64,000 nt of DNA from Legionella sp. PC1000 (GTDB lineage Bacteria; Pseudomonadota; Gammaproteobacteria; Legionellales; Legionellaceae). The notes beneath the pieces were generated by a model, which searched no databases, had not been told where the DNA came from, and saw only the letters and a list, made by a program, of their open reading frames with translations. The position numbers and the translations under genes were made by a program. The first letter of the stretch is position 1. Each line of letters starts with the position of its first letter. Shown here piece by piece: positions 9,404-18,780 of the stretch. Location of the stretch: the NCBI RefSeq assembly GCF_014109805.1, contig NZ_CP059400.1, positions 1,086,001-1,150,000 on the forward strand. Direction: 5' to 3'.

Positions 9404-9487
9404 TATTAGTAGAAAAAAATGAACTATTTTTCAGGTTAATTAAAGGATGAAGGCTCATGTCATCAGTATTACCCCAATTCCATATTT
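9404..9487 (+). repeat. Duplicated capA-type leader and gene start, copy 2 (functional)
   Basis: Partner of 8201-8286. This copy carries the AAAGGATGAA ribosome-binding region, the ATG at 9457 and the first ten codons of the CapA-family gene. Confidence 0.75.
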
Positions 9488-10569
9488 TTTTATGTGGTGA
9501 TGTCATGACGGGGAGAGGGATTGATCAAATCTTAACTCATCCGTGTGAGCCGCAAATTTATGAATCCTATGTTAAAGATGCACGTGATTACGTCTGGCTT
9601 GCTGAAAGGATTAATGGCACGATTCCGCTGGGCAACAAAGGAGCCTATATATGGGGTGATGGTTTAATCGAATTAAAACTAAGAAACCCTGATCTCCGTT
9701 TAATTAATCTGGAAACAAGCATTACCCGCAGCAATACTCCATGGCCATTTAAGGGGATTAATTATCGCATGCATCCTGAGAACATAGATGCTATTACTTC
9801 GGCACATATTGATGTGTGTGCTTTAGCAAATAATCATATATTGGATTGGGGAAGAGAGGGGTTTTTAGAGACATTGTTGACTTTGGATAATGCTCGAATA
9901 GCTTATGCAGGTGCAGGAAAAAACATTCAGAAAGCGACTGCACCTGCAATTCATTTTATTCCAGGTTTTAAAGGAAGAGTTCTCGTGTTCTCGATGGGGC
10001 TTTATTCCAGCGGTATTTTAAATGAGTGGGCTGCCACTCAGGAACAACCTGGGTTATGGTTGTTGACTGATTTAAGTGAAGACTCCATAAAGCGAGTCAA
10101 GGAAGTTATTGAGTATTATAGAAAAACTGGAGATTTATGCATCGTTAGTATTCATTGGGGAGGAAATTGGGGTTATAACATTCCCGCCCAACATCAGCAA
10201 TTTGCATACACACTCATTGATGAATTAGGTGTTCATGTGATCCATGGTCATTCCTCACATCACCCAATGGGTATTGAATGGCACAATCAGGGCTTGATTC
10301 TTTATGGTTGTGGGGATTTGATTAATGATTATGAGGGTATCAGTGGCTGGGAGCACTTTAAAAGTGATTTGTCATTGATGTATTTTTTCTCTTTTGACCC
10401 AAATTTGCGATTGACGCAATTGGAATTAGTCGCAATGATAAGAAAAAATTTCAAATTGCACTACGCAAGTAACGAAGAGTGTCAATGGATGATGAACAAT
10501 CTTATTCAATGCTCTCAGGATTTTAAGACATCTTTTGAATTAGAAGAGCGAGTGATTTATTGTTCATGA
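9457..10569 (+). CDS. CapA family protein (metallophosphatase-like)
   Basis: 370 residues matching the CapA/PgsA family of poly-gamma-glutamate synthesis proteins. Seen: LCGDVMTGRGID near residue 12, NLETSIT near 86, ALANNHILDWG near 120, and SIHWGGNWGYNIP followed by HVIHGHSSHHPMG (residues about 228-265). These carry the Asp, Asn and His ligands expected of a calcineurin-like metal centre. No signal peptide or membrane anchor is visible, unlike classical CapA, so it may act in the cytoplasm. There are no capB/capC partners nearby, so capsule synthesis is unlikely. Its stop lies three bases from that of the convergent kinase-like gene. Confidence 0.82.
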   Translation: MSSVLPQFHIFLCGDVMTGRGIDQILTHPCEPQIYESYVKDARDYVWLAERINGTIPLGNKGAYIWGDGLIELKLRNPDLRLINLETSITRSNTPWPFKGINYRMHPENIDAITSAHIDVCALANNHILDWGREGFLETLLTLDNARIAYAGAGKNIQKATAPAIHFIPGFKGRVLVFSMGLYSSGILNEWAATQEQPGLWLLTDLSEDSIKRVKEVIEYYRKTGDLCIVSIHWGGNWGYNIPAQHQQFAYTLIDELGVHVIHGHSSHHPMGIEWHNQGLILYGCGDLINDYEGISGWEHFKSDLSLMYFFSFDPNLRLTQLELVAMIRKNFKLHYASNEECQWMMNNLIQCSQDFKTSFELEERVIYCS

Positions 10570-10571
10570 AT

Positions 10572-12062
10572 TCAGTTGCTTAAGTTTGAGGAGAGCGGTG
10601 AATCTATCTTTTGGGTTAGCCCTTCTGTAATAATTGAAATTAAAGGTGCTAAGCTTTTTTTGCTGCATTGCTCGAGTTTTTTTCGTGTTTTTTCATGTGA
10701 AGTAGAATAAAAATCAGCAGAATCATTATGTTCATAGCAGTAGAGTAACCATTGTATGTCTTTTGATGTTGGTGGCGAAGAAAAAAAGGAAGTCGTCCAT
10801 GAAGGTTTCTTTAAAAAACAAATTTGTTCCGCCAGATGGTCCGCAACAGCTCTTCGCAATTGGTTTATCAGTGGTGCGGGTGCATTGCTTTCTTGGGCAA
10901 TTTTGTAGAATAGAACGCATTGATTCATACTCATTAAGGTAATTAATCTATTTTGCAAATGCTCATCCAAATGGAAAAATAATGTTTGATATTTTTTCTC
11001 GGTTAACCAATGTTCTTCTTGTGCTGCTATGGAAAGACGCAAAAAGTAGCTCTTCTTTTCTATATCGAAGTTATTGGACTCCTCGAGTAGGCTTAATTGC
11101 CTTAATGCAGTAAAAAATTCAAGTATGGCATTGGGCGAAGGTCGATCCTCCCTGTTTTTTTTCCCCATATTCAGGATGAACTTTTTAACTAATTCACAAA
11201 CAAAGAGGTCAGGTTTTTCTTTAAAATGTTCAAAAAGGCCCTCAGTGCAAAAACCAATGTCGCGAAATGTTCTTATTAGTTCATCTCGCTTCATATGCAT
11301 GTTGTTATTTCTGAATTCAATAATTTTTTTTAAGGGGTTATGTGCACCAAATAGACTTAATAAAAGCGGGCTCAATGCAAAAAAATCACTCGATTCCGAG
11401 TAGTTGCCGTTTAATATTTCGATGGCAACATGTTCTGGGGTTCCTTGAGGGATTTGCGGCATATCAGTGATGAGTTTGGCATAATCGAGATCCAGGAATG
11501 ACACGTCGACTTTATATTTTTTCCCCTCAGGAGTCTCAATTTCTTTAATTTTTATTTTGATATTTTCCCCTTTAATATCGCCATGAACGATCGCAGGACC
11601 GCTGGTATTCCTATAATGAAGCGTATTAAGCTGAAGAATTAATTGCCAAGAGATCTCTACCACTTGCAAAAAAGTTAATTGATTTAGTTCAGGATTATCG
11701 CGAGCATCCGGATAAATATGGAACCCGTCGATGTAATCCATGATGAGCACATCTCTACCTTTAATATCTAAGACAGCTATCTCTGAAGCATAAAATTGAA
11801 AAGGGGAGGGATGGTGCTTGCCATCATAGAGCTTTATGGCTACCGGGCTATTGTGGTCAATTTTCAATTCTTCTTTTTTTACATGTCGCGGTTTTAAATG
11901 AATGGGATTTGCGTTGACTAAAGTACACTGATACCCCCTATAAACAGAATCGCCTAATTCTTCAGAAAAATCAGAGACATAGTACACAATTGAACCCTGT
12001 CGTTGTTGTACAGGAAATAAGGTAAAGGGCAGGGGTTTTTTCCCTTTTTCTTTATTTGTCAT
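10572..12062 (-). CDS. Eukaryotic-like Ser/Thr kinase-like protein, effector candidate
   Basis: 496 residues. Seen: VAIKLYDGKHHP near residue 77 as the ATP-lysine strand, a hinge-like VLIMDYIDGFH near 115, the catalytic loop IVHGDIKGENIKI near 160 (HGD in place of HRD, with Lys and Asn present), FLDLDYAKL in the DFG position near 188, and QGTPEHVAIEI as the APE segment. All kinase landmarks are thus present, so activity is plausible. The C-terminal 200 residues are helical and unrecognised. It resembles the Legionella LegK group of Dot/Icm kinases in general design. The frame extends to a TTG at 12104; ATG at 12062 is preferred, although neither has a strong ribosome-binding site. Confidence 0.82.
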   Translation of the reverse strand: MTNKEKGKKPLPFTLFPVQQRQGSIVYYVSDFSEELGDSVYRGYQCTLVNANPIHLKPRHVKKEELKIDHNSPVAIKLYDGKHHPSPFQFYASEIAVLDIKGRDVLIMDYIDGFHIYPDARDNPELNQLTFLQVVEISWQLILQLNTLHYRNTSGPAIVHGDIKGENIKIKIKEIETPEGKKYKVDVSFLDLDYAKLITDMPQIPQGTPEHVAIEILNGNYSESSDFFALSPLLLSLFGAHNPLKKIIEFRNNNMHMKRDELIRTFRDIGFCTEGLFEHFKEKPDLFVCELVKKFILNMGKKNREDRPSPNAILEFFTALRQLSLLEESNNFDIEKKSYFLRLSIAAQEEHWLTEKKYQTLFFHLDEHLQNRLITLMSMNQCVLFYKIAQESNAPAPLINQLRRAVADHLAEQICFLKKPSWTTSFFSSPPTSKDIQWLLYCYEHNDSADFYSTSHEKTRKKLEQCSKKSLAPLISIITEGLTQKIDSPLSSNLSN

Positions 12063-12219
12063 AAAGCGTAAGCCTTTTTTAATAGGGACTATTTTAGTGC
12101 TCAAATCGTGTCAAAAATGAAAACACTAAATACTCTTAATTAGTGACATGAAGCCTCCTGAAAAATTAGTTACTTTTTTTATTTAATGCAACATACCTTT
12201 GCATTATTTTTACAAACTG

Positions 12220-12239
12220 CTTAATAGTCTCTTAATTTT
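12220..12239 (+). promoter_or_regulatory. Tandem PmrA-like operator
   Basis: CTTAATAGT and CTTAATTTT are direct repeats with an 11-base period. Both fit the Legionella PmrA half-site cTTAATatT as I know it. The box lies 108 bases upstream of the 986-residue protein, on its coding strand; PmrA activates many Dot/Icm effector genes. Confidence 0.6.
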
Positions 12240-12346
12240 AAAGGAATAAAGTTAAAGGAGGAAAGAAAAAATATTAATGAAGAAGAATTAAATTTTCTTA
12301 TTTTTAACTGCAACTCCAATCATTACTCTTTAAAGAGGAAGATGAC

Positions 12347-15307
12347 ATGATATCTAAAAGTGAAATTTTAAAAAAACACAACGCTGTAGGTATCACAACA
12401 GATCATTTTGTTAAGGAATATAAAGAGCTCATCGAAAAAATTTCGGGGCTGCAAATGGATACCCCGCGCCTGAATCGCATGAGTCAAGAAATAATTAAAA
12501 TAAAGGAAAATGATTCTCTATCTTCTGATGCAAAAATTATGGCACTTTTGGATGTCTTCGTGAGTGAATATGCTGTTATTTTAAATTCATTTGGGGGCTC
12601 ATACAGTGAATTAGGTACTCTTATTAAAAATTTCTGCTCAAAAAATTTTGGTGTCGAATTAGGTAAAGCGCCTCTATATCGTATAAAACCAGATGGTTTA
12701 ATGATGCATATTTTTAATGATCAGATAAGAGCTGAGTCCCAGGAGATAGAGGAAGAAAGTTTGCTGCCACCTATCAGAAGGAGAACAACCGAATTGGGTT
12801 CTGTCTCAAAGAGCGAACCAATACTCAGCGTGCAAATGGAGTCAAGGCCCAGAGTATCTTCTTCATTAAGTATTCTCGACACAGAGACAGAGGAAATAGG
12901 CCAATTCACCGTTCGCAAAACTAAAGAATTAACTCGATTAGGCAGTATGTTTGGTGCAAAACAGTTTTGTTATGCAAAAAAACCTAGTGGTGTAGAGCCA
13001 GGATTTAGGGCGATCGATTTAGATAAATTATTTTTTCAGGAACTGGATTCAATTTTAGCTGCAGAACATTTGCCCTCTTCAGAGCGAGTCCCGGATAAAG
13101 AACGATTAAAACTTATTCAATTAAGAGATGACTTAAAGAATGTAAAAAGTGTGGAGCAAAAGCGAATTGTATTTTCAGTTTTTATCAATTCGCATATAAA
13201 AGGTCCCCATCCTGAAAGCACAGTGGTTCCTGGCATTCAATGGCTATGCAATGAAATAAAAGAAGCTGTTGCCAAGAACAATGGCTTAAGTGCTTGGATG
13301 TATAAACTTGATTATGCCGAAGGGCAAAAAGACAGAATTAAAGCCAACAAAGAAGCAATAAGAGAGTTTGTTGGCACCCGTTTGGCCGGGATTTTTAGTG
13401 CGCAAAATCAAAAGCAGGAACTTATCTGGGTAAAAAATGGTTCAAAAGGGGTTCATGCATTATTAGCGTGCGGCTGGAAAAATGGTTTGCGGGAGTTAAC
13501 AAGTTTTCTATATGGCGGTTCTGAGCCTGATTATAATGGTGTCTTGGTAGAGGATAAGCAGGCCTCAATCAAACGCTCCAAATACATTGCTGGATTAGCT
13601 AAAAATTTAATTTTTGGCATTGCAATTGGTGATCGAGATGGCATGGGTAAGGATGCGCAAAATAAAGGTTTTGCGGACGATGCATTTTACGGTTTTGATT
13701 ATGGCAAACCTTATGAAGGCGAAGGCGTATGCTCAAGCTTAAGTGACGATTTTTCATTTGAGGACAGTTTCGCTAAAGCACCTTCCCTCTTTAGAAGCTC
13801 TTCAACAATTGGTTTTGCCCGCCACTTTATGTATCGAAACTACAGCGTTTTTTATGATACTACCTTGTCTGAACGCATGGTTGGGTTCCATTTGCTCAGA
13901 AAGATGATCACTGGTGAAAACCCCAGTGACGAAGTGATTGAAAGTTATCCAGAGCTTAGACAGGAATTAGAGCGTATTGAAAAAAGTACCCCTTCCTATG
14001 AAGAATTATTAGGCTCTTTAGGAGGACTTAGGAGGAACTGTAGAGAAGGAAGTCAATTACAGGCTCTAATCGATACCGATATTATGAAAATATGGACAGG
14101 AAAATTATCAAATTTTGATCTTTATTTTACTAAAATAAAAATTGATTTAATCGAAATGGGCATAAAAAATGACATGCCCTATGAAGAACTTGAGGGATAT
14201 CTAGGGTTTATTAATGATATGGCAGCAACAGCCCATAACAGCAATCAACAGATATTGGCTAAATTCCAAAAACGAATGGTGTTAATGTCACCGGAAATCG
14301 ATTTAATCGATAAATTAGAAAAATATTTTTCACCTACATCAGTCATGTCGCATGATGGAGCAGTTTTTTTACGTACCATGCGTCTTGATCCACAAAGTGG
14401 CAGAATTCCATTTCAATTAAAAAAAGAAGAGAATGGAACTTATACCCTAACTACAACGAATAAAAAAATTGCCCATCAATTGAAAGAGGAGTTTGCGCTT
14501 GAGTGTGTTCACAGCGATGAAGGATTAAGCTGCAGTATTATGCCCAAACAACTTTTAAAATTAATGGAAACCGTTGAGTTTAAATACAATCAAAAAAGAG
14601 AGATGTTGTTAATTAAACCAACCTATAAATTTGTTACTTTTCCTAATATGTCCTTTTTACTGAACCAGCATAATACGCCATCGGATCCTAAAATAGATGT
14701 TGGTTTTTTATGGCATGCAGAGAATACCTTATCTTTGCGGATTATTGCTAAAACCGAAAAACAAGCACAGCAAGTGCAAAAGCTCTTTGGAATACTTCCT
14801 GTGCTTAATCAAGCTGAACTTATTGAAATTTCATCAGGCGAACATTATAAATTTCAACAATTCATTGACCAATCCTATGAAGATGCTCAGGAATTAATAC
14901 GATGCAAAGCGTGTGTAAAGGCGGAACGAAGAGAAGATGTGATTTCTACTTTATCTCGTTCGAGCATGCGAATTGCTTCGACAACAACCAGTAATACCAA
15001 ATGGAACGGTTTACATGAAAAGGCTGAAGTTGAAGAAGAAGTGCCAATAAGCCAATTATTACTGAAACGATTGCGAGGATTGATTGCTGACTCAGGCATT
15101 TTACAACCAATTGAAAAAGTGGTTAACGAGATAACGAGTCCTGTAATTCTCGAAGAATTGATGCAATACAATGATAAAACGCTATCCTCTCGTGATAACC
15201 TGAAAGCGATTATTGACGAACGATTTGATGCGATAGTAGAGATTGGAGAGGAATATGAGCTAATGGATTTATCTGCTTCACACAAAATAAAACAAACAAT
15301 TTTTTAA
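12347..15307 (+). CDS. Large effector candidate with lipid-kinase-like signature, 986 aa
   Basis: Not recognised as a named protein. It has no signal peptide or membrane span. Near residues 425-455 the sequence reads IAIGDRDGMGKDAQN followed by FYGFDYGKPY. A GDRD...N loop followed by a D-x-G turn is the layout of phosphoinositide 3/4-kinase catalytic and metal-binding loops; an upstream LIWVKNGSKG could be the nucleotide-binding lysine strand. The C-terminal half is helical and charged. The start is supported by AAGAGGAAG upstream. A tandem PmrA-like box 108 bases upstream suggests co-regulation with Dot/Icm effectors. Kinase function is an inference from a short motif. Confidence 0.78.
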   Translation: MISKSEILKKHNAVGITTDHFVKEYKELIEKISGLQMDTPRLNRMSQEIIKIKENDSLSSDAKIMALLDVFVSEYAVILNSFGGSYSELGTLIKNFCSKNFGVELGKAPLYRIKPDGLMMHIFNDQIRAESQEIEEESLLPPIRRRTTELGSVSKSEPILSVQMESRPRVSSSLSILDTETEEIGQFTVRKTKELTRLGSMFGAKQFCYAKKPSGVEPGFRAIDLDKLFFQELDSILAAEHLPSSERVPDKERLKLIQLRDDLKNVKSVEQKRIVFSVFINSHIKGPHPESTVVPGIQWLCNEIKEAVAKNNGLSAWMYKLDYAEGQKDRIKANKEAIREFVGTRLAGIFSAQNQKQELIWVKNGSKGVHALLACGWKNGLRELTSFLYGGSEPDYNGVLVEDKQASIKRSKYIAGLAKNLIFGIAIGDRDGMGKDAQNKGFADDAFYGFDYGKPYEGEGVCSSLSDDFSFEDSFAKAPSLFRSSSTIGFARHFMYRNYSVFYDTTLSERMVGFHLLRKMITGENPSDEVIESYPELRQELERIEKSTPSYEELLGSLGGLRRNCREGSQLQALIDTDIMKIWTGKLSNFDLYFTKIKIDLIEMGIKNDMPYEELEGYLGFINDMAATAHNSNQQILAKFQKRMVLMSPEIDLIDKLEKYFSPTSVMSHDGAVFLRTMRLDPQSGRIPFQLKKEENGTYTLTTTNKKIAHQLKEEFALECVHSDEGLSCSIMPKQLLKLMETVEFKYNQKREMLLIKPTYKFVTFPNMSFLLNQHNTPSDPKIDVGFLWHAENTLSLRIIAKTEKQAQQVQKLFGILPVLNQAELIEISSGEHYKFQQFIDQSYEDAQELIRCKACVKAERREDVISTLSRSSMRIASTTTSNTKWNGLHEKAEVEEEVPISQLLLKRLRGLIADSGILQPIEKVVNEITSPVILEELMQYNDKTLSSRDNLKAIIDERFDAIVEIGEEYELMDLSASHKIKQTIF

Positions 15308-15415
15308 TAAACGAATAGGTCCTGGCTGGCAGCAGAGCACTTTATGCATATGCTCTTTCTGTTTAGAACTGGATCCCATATAAATAAATGCACCTACACG
15401 ACATTCCCATGCCTT

Positions 15416-15856
15416 TTATGTCGAATTCATATTATTTAAAACAATCCCTTTATATAATCCTTTGCACTGCGTGCTATACCAAATGCCTTTTGTAATTCCT
15501 GCCTCACTGTATTTATATAAAAAATAATTGATCTGATCATGCCAGGAATTTTTTGCTGTCTTCCCCGATGCAATTAAACTGCCGTGAATGAGATAAATAC
15601 GGTCTACTTTATCACTTTTAAATGATATTTGTTTTAGTTTAATCCCCTTATTGGTAATTAGAGGCTTATCAATTCCATCATTTATGGTGTGAATAAAGGT
15701 GCCAGGGTTATGTTCCTTACAGTATTTTTTTGTGACTCCTTTTTTATTCGGAACTGCTTGATAATAAATTCCTTTCCAAGTGATTAAATCAAGATTGGCA
15801 AATAAAATACCAGGAAAAAATAAGAGATATAAAAAAACAAATATGCAGTACAACAT
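15416..15856 (-). CDS. Small exported protein of unknown function, 146 aa
   Basis: Begins with a hydrophobic signal peptide (about residues 1-19, likely cleavage after FPGILFA), preceded by AAGGA six bases from the ATG. The mature part has two Cys residues (YCKEH and STQCKG) that could form a disulfide, and recurring phrases WKGIYY and KGIWYSTQCKGLYKGI, which look like a weak internal repeat. There is no known catalytic motif. It probably sits in the periplasm or is secreted. It is isolated between the 986-residue gene and a GNAT gene. Confidence 0.7.
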   Translation of the reverse strand: MLYCIFVFLYLLFFPGILFANLDLITWKGIYYQAVPNKKGVTKKYCKEHNPGTFIHTINDGIDKPLITNKGIKLKQISFKSDKVDRIYLIHGSLIASGKTAKNSWHDQINYFLYKYSEAGITKGIWYSTQCKGLYKGIVLNNMNST

Positions 15857-15897
15857 GATTATCCTTATCTAAATATATGTAATCTGAATGTAGCGGG

Positions 15898-16665
15898 CTA
15901 CATCGTACTTAGCTCATAATAATGGTTTGTGAAAAGGGATTGGAAGCCAATGCGTGTGTAAAGATTAAGGCCAGCTGTGGATGCTTCTAAAAAGCATGTT
16001 TGAACTTTTAAATCCAAAGCTTTTTTCAAGGCATAAACCATCATTGCGCTGGCACAGCCGCGTTTTTGAAAGCTCGGTATCGTAGCTAAGTCATCGATGC
16101 GGGCAAGATTGTCTTTTACGGTTAAGGTTACCGATACAACTGCTTCTCCTGCAAAAAAACCTGAAAAATGATACATGTCATTCGATTTTTTCAATGCCTC
16201 ATCATGTCTTAAGGTATAAACATGGGTAATTTCCGGTGTTGATTGAAACCCATGAATAAGGGGGATACTCCAGGTAGGTAAATCCTCATTCATTTCCCTA
16301 AATTCAAGCGGGTTATCCGGAATGTTTAGCGAATTCGCCATAAGATTGAACGCCATACCTACGCCCGTATCAGTTAATTCATAATCTTGGGGTAATTGAT
16401 TATCGTGTTCTGAAAAAATTGGTGTATCTTCTGCAACAATAATTGCCCATGGTAAATTCTTTTGCGCAAAGTATGATCTGCACTTTGCGAGATCATGTAA
16501 AAATTCCTTATCTGTATCTGTCTTGATAGCAAAAGCAGGGTTCAAACCCGTCGCAAGCACTCCAGTTTCAAAAGCAGTTATTGTTTGATAATCAAGGCAA
16601 TTCAAACTTATAAGAGAGAAAAAGCATCTTTCCATCTCATGAAAATCATGAATCAGTTTTTGCAT
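15898..16665 (-). CDS. GNAT family N-acetyltransferase, 255 aa
   Basis: The C-terminal half (about residues 145-255) is a GNAT fold: FFAGEAVVSVTL, then IDDLATIPSFQKRGCASAMMVYALKKA with the acetyl-CoA loop Q-K-R-G-C-A, then FLEASTAGLNLYTRIGFQSL. The N-terminal 140 residues are unrelated to the catalytic core and may form a second, degenerate GNAT-like lobe, as in two-domain family members. It is expected to be cytoplasmic; the substrate is unknown. It is a single gene, on the same strand as the small exported protein 41 bases downstream. Confidence 0.83.
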   Translation of the reverse strand: MQKLIHDFHEMERCFFSLISLNCLDYQTITAFETGVLATGLNPAFAIKTDTDKEFLHDLAKCRSYFAQKNLPWAIIVAEDTPIFSEHDNQLPQDYELTDTGVGMAFNLMANSLNIPDNPLEFREMNEDLPTWSIPLIHGFQSTPEITHVYTLRHDEALKKSNDMYHFSGFFAGEAVVSVTLTVKDNLARIDDLATIPSFQKRGCASAMMVYALKKALDLKVQTCFLEASTAGLNLYTRIGFQSLFTNHYYELSTM

Positions 16666-16842
16666 TAAAATAAATCCAATAAGTAATTTTTTATTGCATT
16701 ATAACAAACTCATGAGAGGATGATGTATTGAAAAAGGAGGAAATCTTATTTAAGTAGAATGCTAAAACGAAGCACAGCGAAAGAGCGTCCAGTATATGGG
16801 TAATCCTTCGCTATAATTCTTAGTTTACTAAAGTTCATTCAT

Positions 16843-17295
16843 TCAGGATTGTTTGCCTCTGATAAGGAGAACTGGCATCGGTGCATTACGGATAACCCCT
16901 TCTGCAACACTACCAAGTAATAAATGCTGATAGCCTCGCCTACCATGCGTTCCTACGACAATCAAATCGGCTGGCCAATTTTTTGCTGCGTCAATGATTT
17001 TCTCGGACACTTTTTCTTTAGAAGGATTTATTTCAAGTAAATGTGCTTCACAATCTGCATGGTCTTCGCGTGCAATGGTTAGCATCTTGTCCAGAAATTT
17101 TTGACCATATTCTTTGAATGAAGCTTCCAACTTCTCATAATCAACACCGGTTCCAACATAAGGAGCATAAAATTCGTTTGCTATATGTACGATGCGTAAT
17201 TTTGCCTGATGCACTTTGCTCAGCTTAATGGCTTCATGGAAGGCTTGCATTGATGTAGTACTGTCATCAATTGCAACTAAGATATTATGATACAT
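16843..17295 (-). CDS. Universal stress protein (UspA family)
   Basis: A 150-residue single-domain Usp: MYHNILVAIDDSTTS at the N-terminus, then VVGTHGRRGYQHLLLGSVAEGVIRNAPMPVLLIR near residue 112. The latter contains the G-x2-G-x9-G-[ST] ATP-binding pattern, so it is likely an ATP-binding type. The frame continues upstream to 17340, but the ATG at 17295 is preceded by AAGGAA eight bases away and begins exactly where family members start. It stands alone. Confidence 0.92.
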   Translation of the reverse strand: MYHNILVAIDDSTTSMQAFHEAIKLSKVHQAKLRIVHIANEFYAPYVGTGVDYEKLEASFKEYGQKFLDKMLTIAREDHADCEAHLLEINPSKEKVSEKIIDAAKNWPADLIVVGTHGRRGYQHLLLGSVAEGVIRNAPMPVLLIRGKQS

Positions 17296-17356
17296 TATTA
17301 TTTCCTTATGAAAGTAAATTGATTCCAGTGGTAAAGGCATTTAAATCAAAAGGCCT

Positions 17357-17445
17357 ATATTCCGCTCTTAATACGGAATACAGCTCCGGTCTTCATGCAC
17401 GATTGACTGGATGCCCTGCATAAAGCGCGGCAAGTAGGCCCAAAG
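17357..17445. repeat. Decayed relic of the 21.2/47.1 kb repeat core
   Basis: Inside the 381-base non-coding gap between usp and the old-yellow-enzyme gene, ATTCCGCTCTTAATACGGAA and CTGGATGCCCTGCATAAAGC resemble the paired palindromic arms of the elements at 21213 and 47114. The rest of the gap holds a possible promoter (TTACAT at 17483 and TATAAT at 17505, 16 bases apart) and nothing else I can support. Confidence 0.5.
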
Positions 17446-17676
17446 AGCGGTTTTTATGTTCAAAAATTAGATGCCTTTACCCTTACATTCTGGAATATCT
17501 TACCTATAATCTAGAATGAAACCTAGGGCTATTGCCAATCCGCTTGCGTTTCTATGCTCTAAAATCACATCATTTTGATTAATCTAGCGAATTGACCGCA
17601 GACCCTATAGAATGTTTTTAATTATAAAAAATACAATGAATTATTTTTTGTGTATAAAAATTGCATGAGGCAAAGA

Positions 17677-18780
17677 ATGACTACGAATAATGAAATTCTG
17701 TTTACTCCATTTAATTTGCGAGGTTCAACTTTAAAAAATCGCATCGTGATGGCTCCACTAACGCGGAATCGTTCCATTCATGGAATGGATGCTCCTTCAG
17801 AACTTAATGCGGAATATTATGCGCAACGAGCAGATGCAGGTTTAATCATCGCCGAGGCGACACAAATTTCACCGACTGCAAAAGGATATGCTTGGACCCC
17901 AGGAATTTATTCCTTAGAACAAATAGCCGGATGGAAATTAGTAACAAACGCAGTCCATGCAAAGGGCGGGGTTATTTATCTGCAACTTTGGCATGTAGGA
18001 CGAATTTCACATCCTTCTCTGCAGCCAGGAGGTATTGCTCCCGTAGCCCCTTCTGCTATTGCGGCAACAGGGCAGCGCACATTTATTGAAAATGGGACTT
18101 TTGTCGAAGTTGGAAATCCGCGTGCCTTAAAGCTTAGTGAAATTCCAAGTATTATTGAAGATTATCGAATAGCTGCAAGAAATGCCATTTTAGCCGGATT
18201 TGATGGTGTTGAAATTCATGCAGCCAATGGATATCTTATTCATCAATTTCTGTGTGATGGAACAAATCATCGCACCGATCAATACGGTGGTTCGATTGCT
18301 AATCGGTTGCGTTTTGCACTTGAGGTGACCAGTGCTATTGTATCTGAAATTGGTGCAAATCGAACGGGAATTCGTCTTGCTCCAGTAAGTCATGCCAATG
18401 GAGTTTCAGATACTTCGCCTGCTGCTGTTTTTTTCCCGCTTGTACGGGAATTGAGCCGATTCGATCTGGCTTATATTCATGTCATAGAAGGAGAAACGCA
18501 AGGACCAAGAGAGAATTATGGTCTTGATTTCTCCGCGTTACGAAAAGAATTTAACGGACCTTGGATGGTAAATAATGGTTATACATTAGAAATGGCAACC
18601 GAAGCGGTCAGCAGTGGTTATGCAGATCTCGTAGCTTTTGGGCGATATTATATTTCCAATCCGGATCTGGTTAGGCGATTTAAAAAAAATGCTCCATTGG
18701 ATGAATTAGATCGTGCGACTCTATATGGTGGTGGTACAAAAGGTTACACTGATTATCCTCGAATGAATGAAGACAAATAA
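17677..18780 (+). CDS. nemA: Old yellow enzyme family alkene reductase (NemA-like)
   Basis: FMN-dependent NAD(P)H reductase of activated C=C bonds and nitro compounds. 367 residues, the usual length. Seen: LFTPFNLRGSTLKNRIVMAPLTRNRS at the start (split across beta strand 1 and the FMN loop), YLQLWHVGRISH near 105, the substrate-binding pair in GVEIHAANGYLIHQF (His and Asn, near 183), and a C-terminal YADLVAFGRYYISNPDLV that closes the FMN phosphate site. The frame runs back to GTG at 17650, but the ATG at 17677 with GAGG five bases ahead matches family starts. Its end overlaps the next gene by 14 bases, suggesting coupling. Confidence 0.9.
   Translation: MTTNNEILFTPFNLRGSTLKNRIVMAPLTRNRSIHGMDAPSELNAEYYAQRADAGLIIAEATQISPTAKGYAWTPGIYSLEQIAGWKLVTNAVHAKGGVIYLQLWHVGRISHPSLQPGGIAPVAPSAIAATGQRTFIENGTFVEVGNPRALKLSEIPSIIEDYRIAARNAILAGFDGVEIHAANGYLIHQFLCDGTNHRTDQYGGSIANRLRFALEVTSAIVSEIGANRTGIRLAPVSHANGVSDTSPAAVFFPLVRELSRFDLAYIHVIEGETQGPRENYGLDFSALRKEFNGPWMVNNGYTLEMATEAVSSGYADLVAFGRYYISNPDLVRRFKKNAPLDELDRATLYGGGTKGYTDYPRMNEDK

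Noticed and set aside
14887..15285. Minus-strand frame of 132 codons
   Set aside because: Antisense shadow of the well-supported 986-residue gene.
17296..17676. Search for a gene or riboswitch in the 381-base gap before the old-yellow-enzyme gene
   Set aside because: Only a decayed repeat core and a weak promoter-like pair were found; no open frame or conserved RNA fold.
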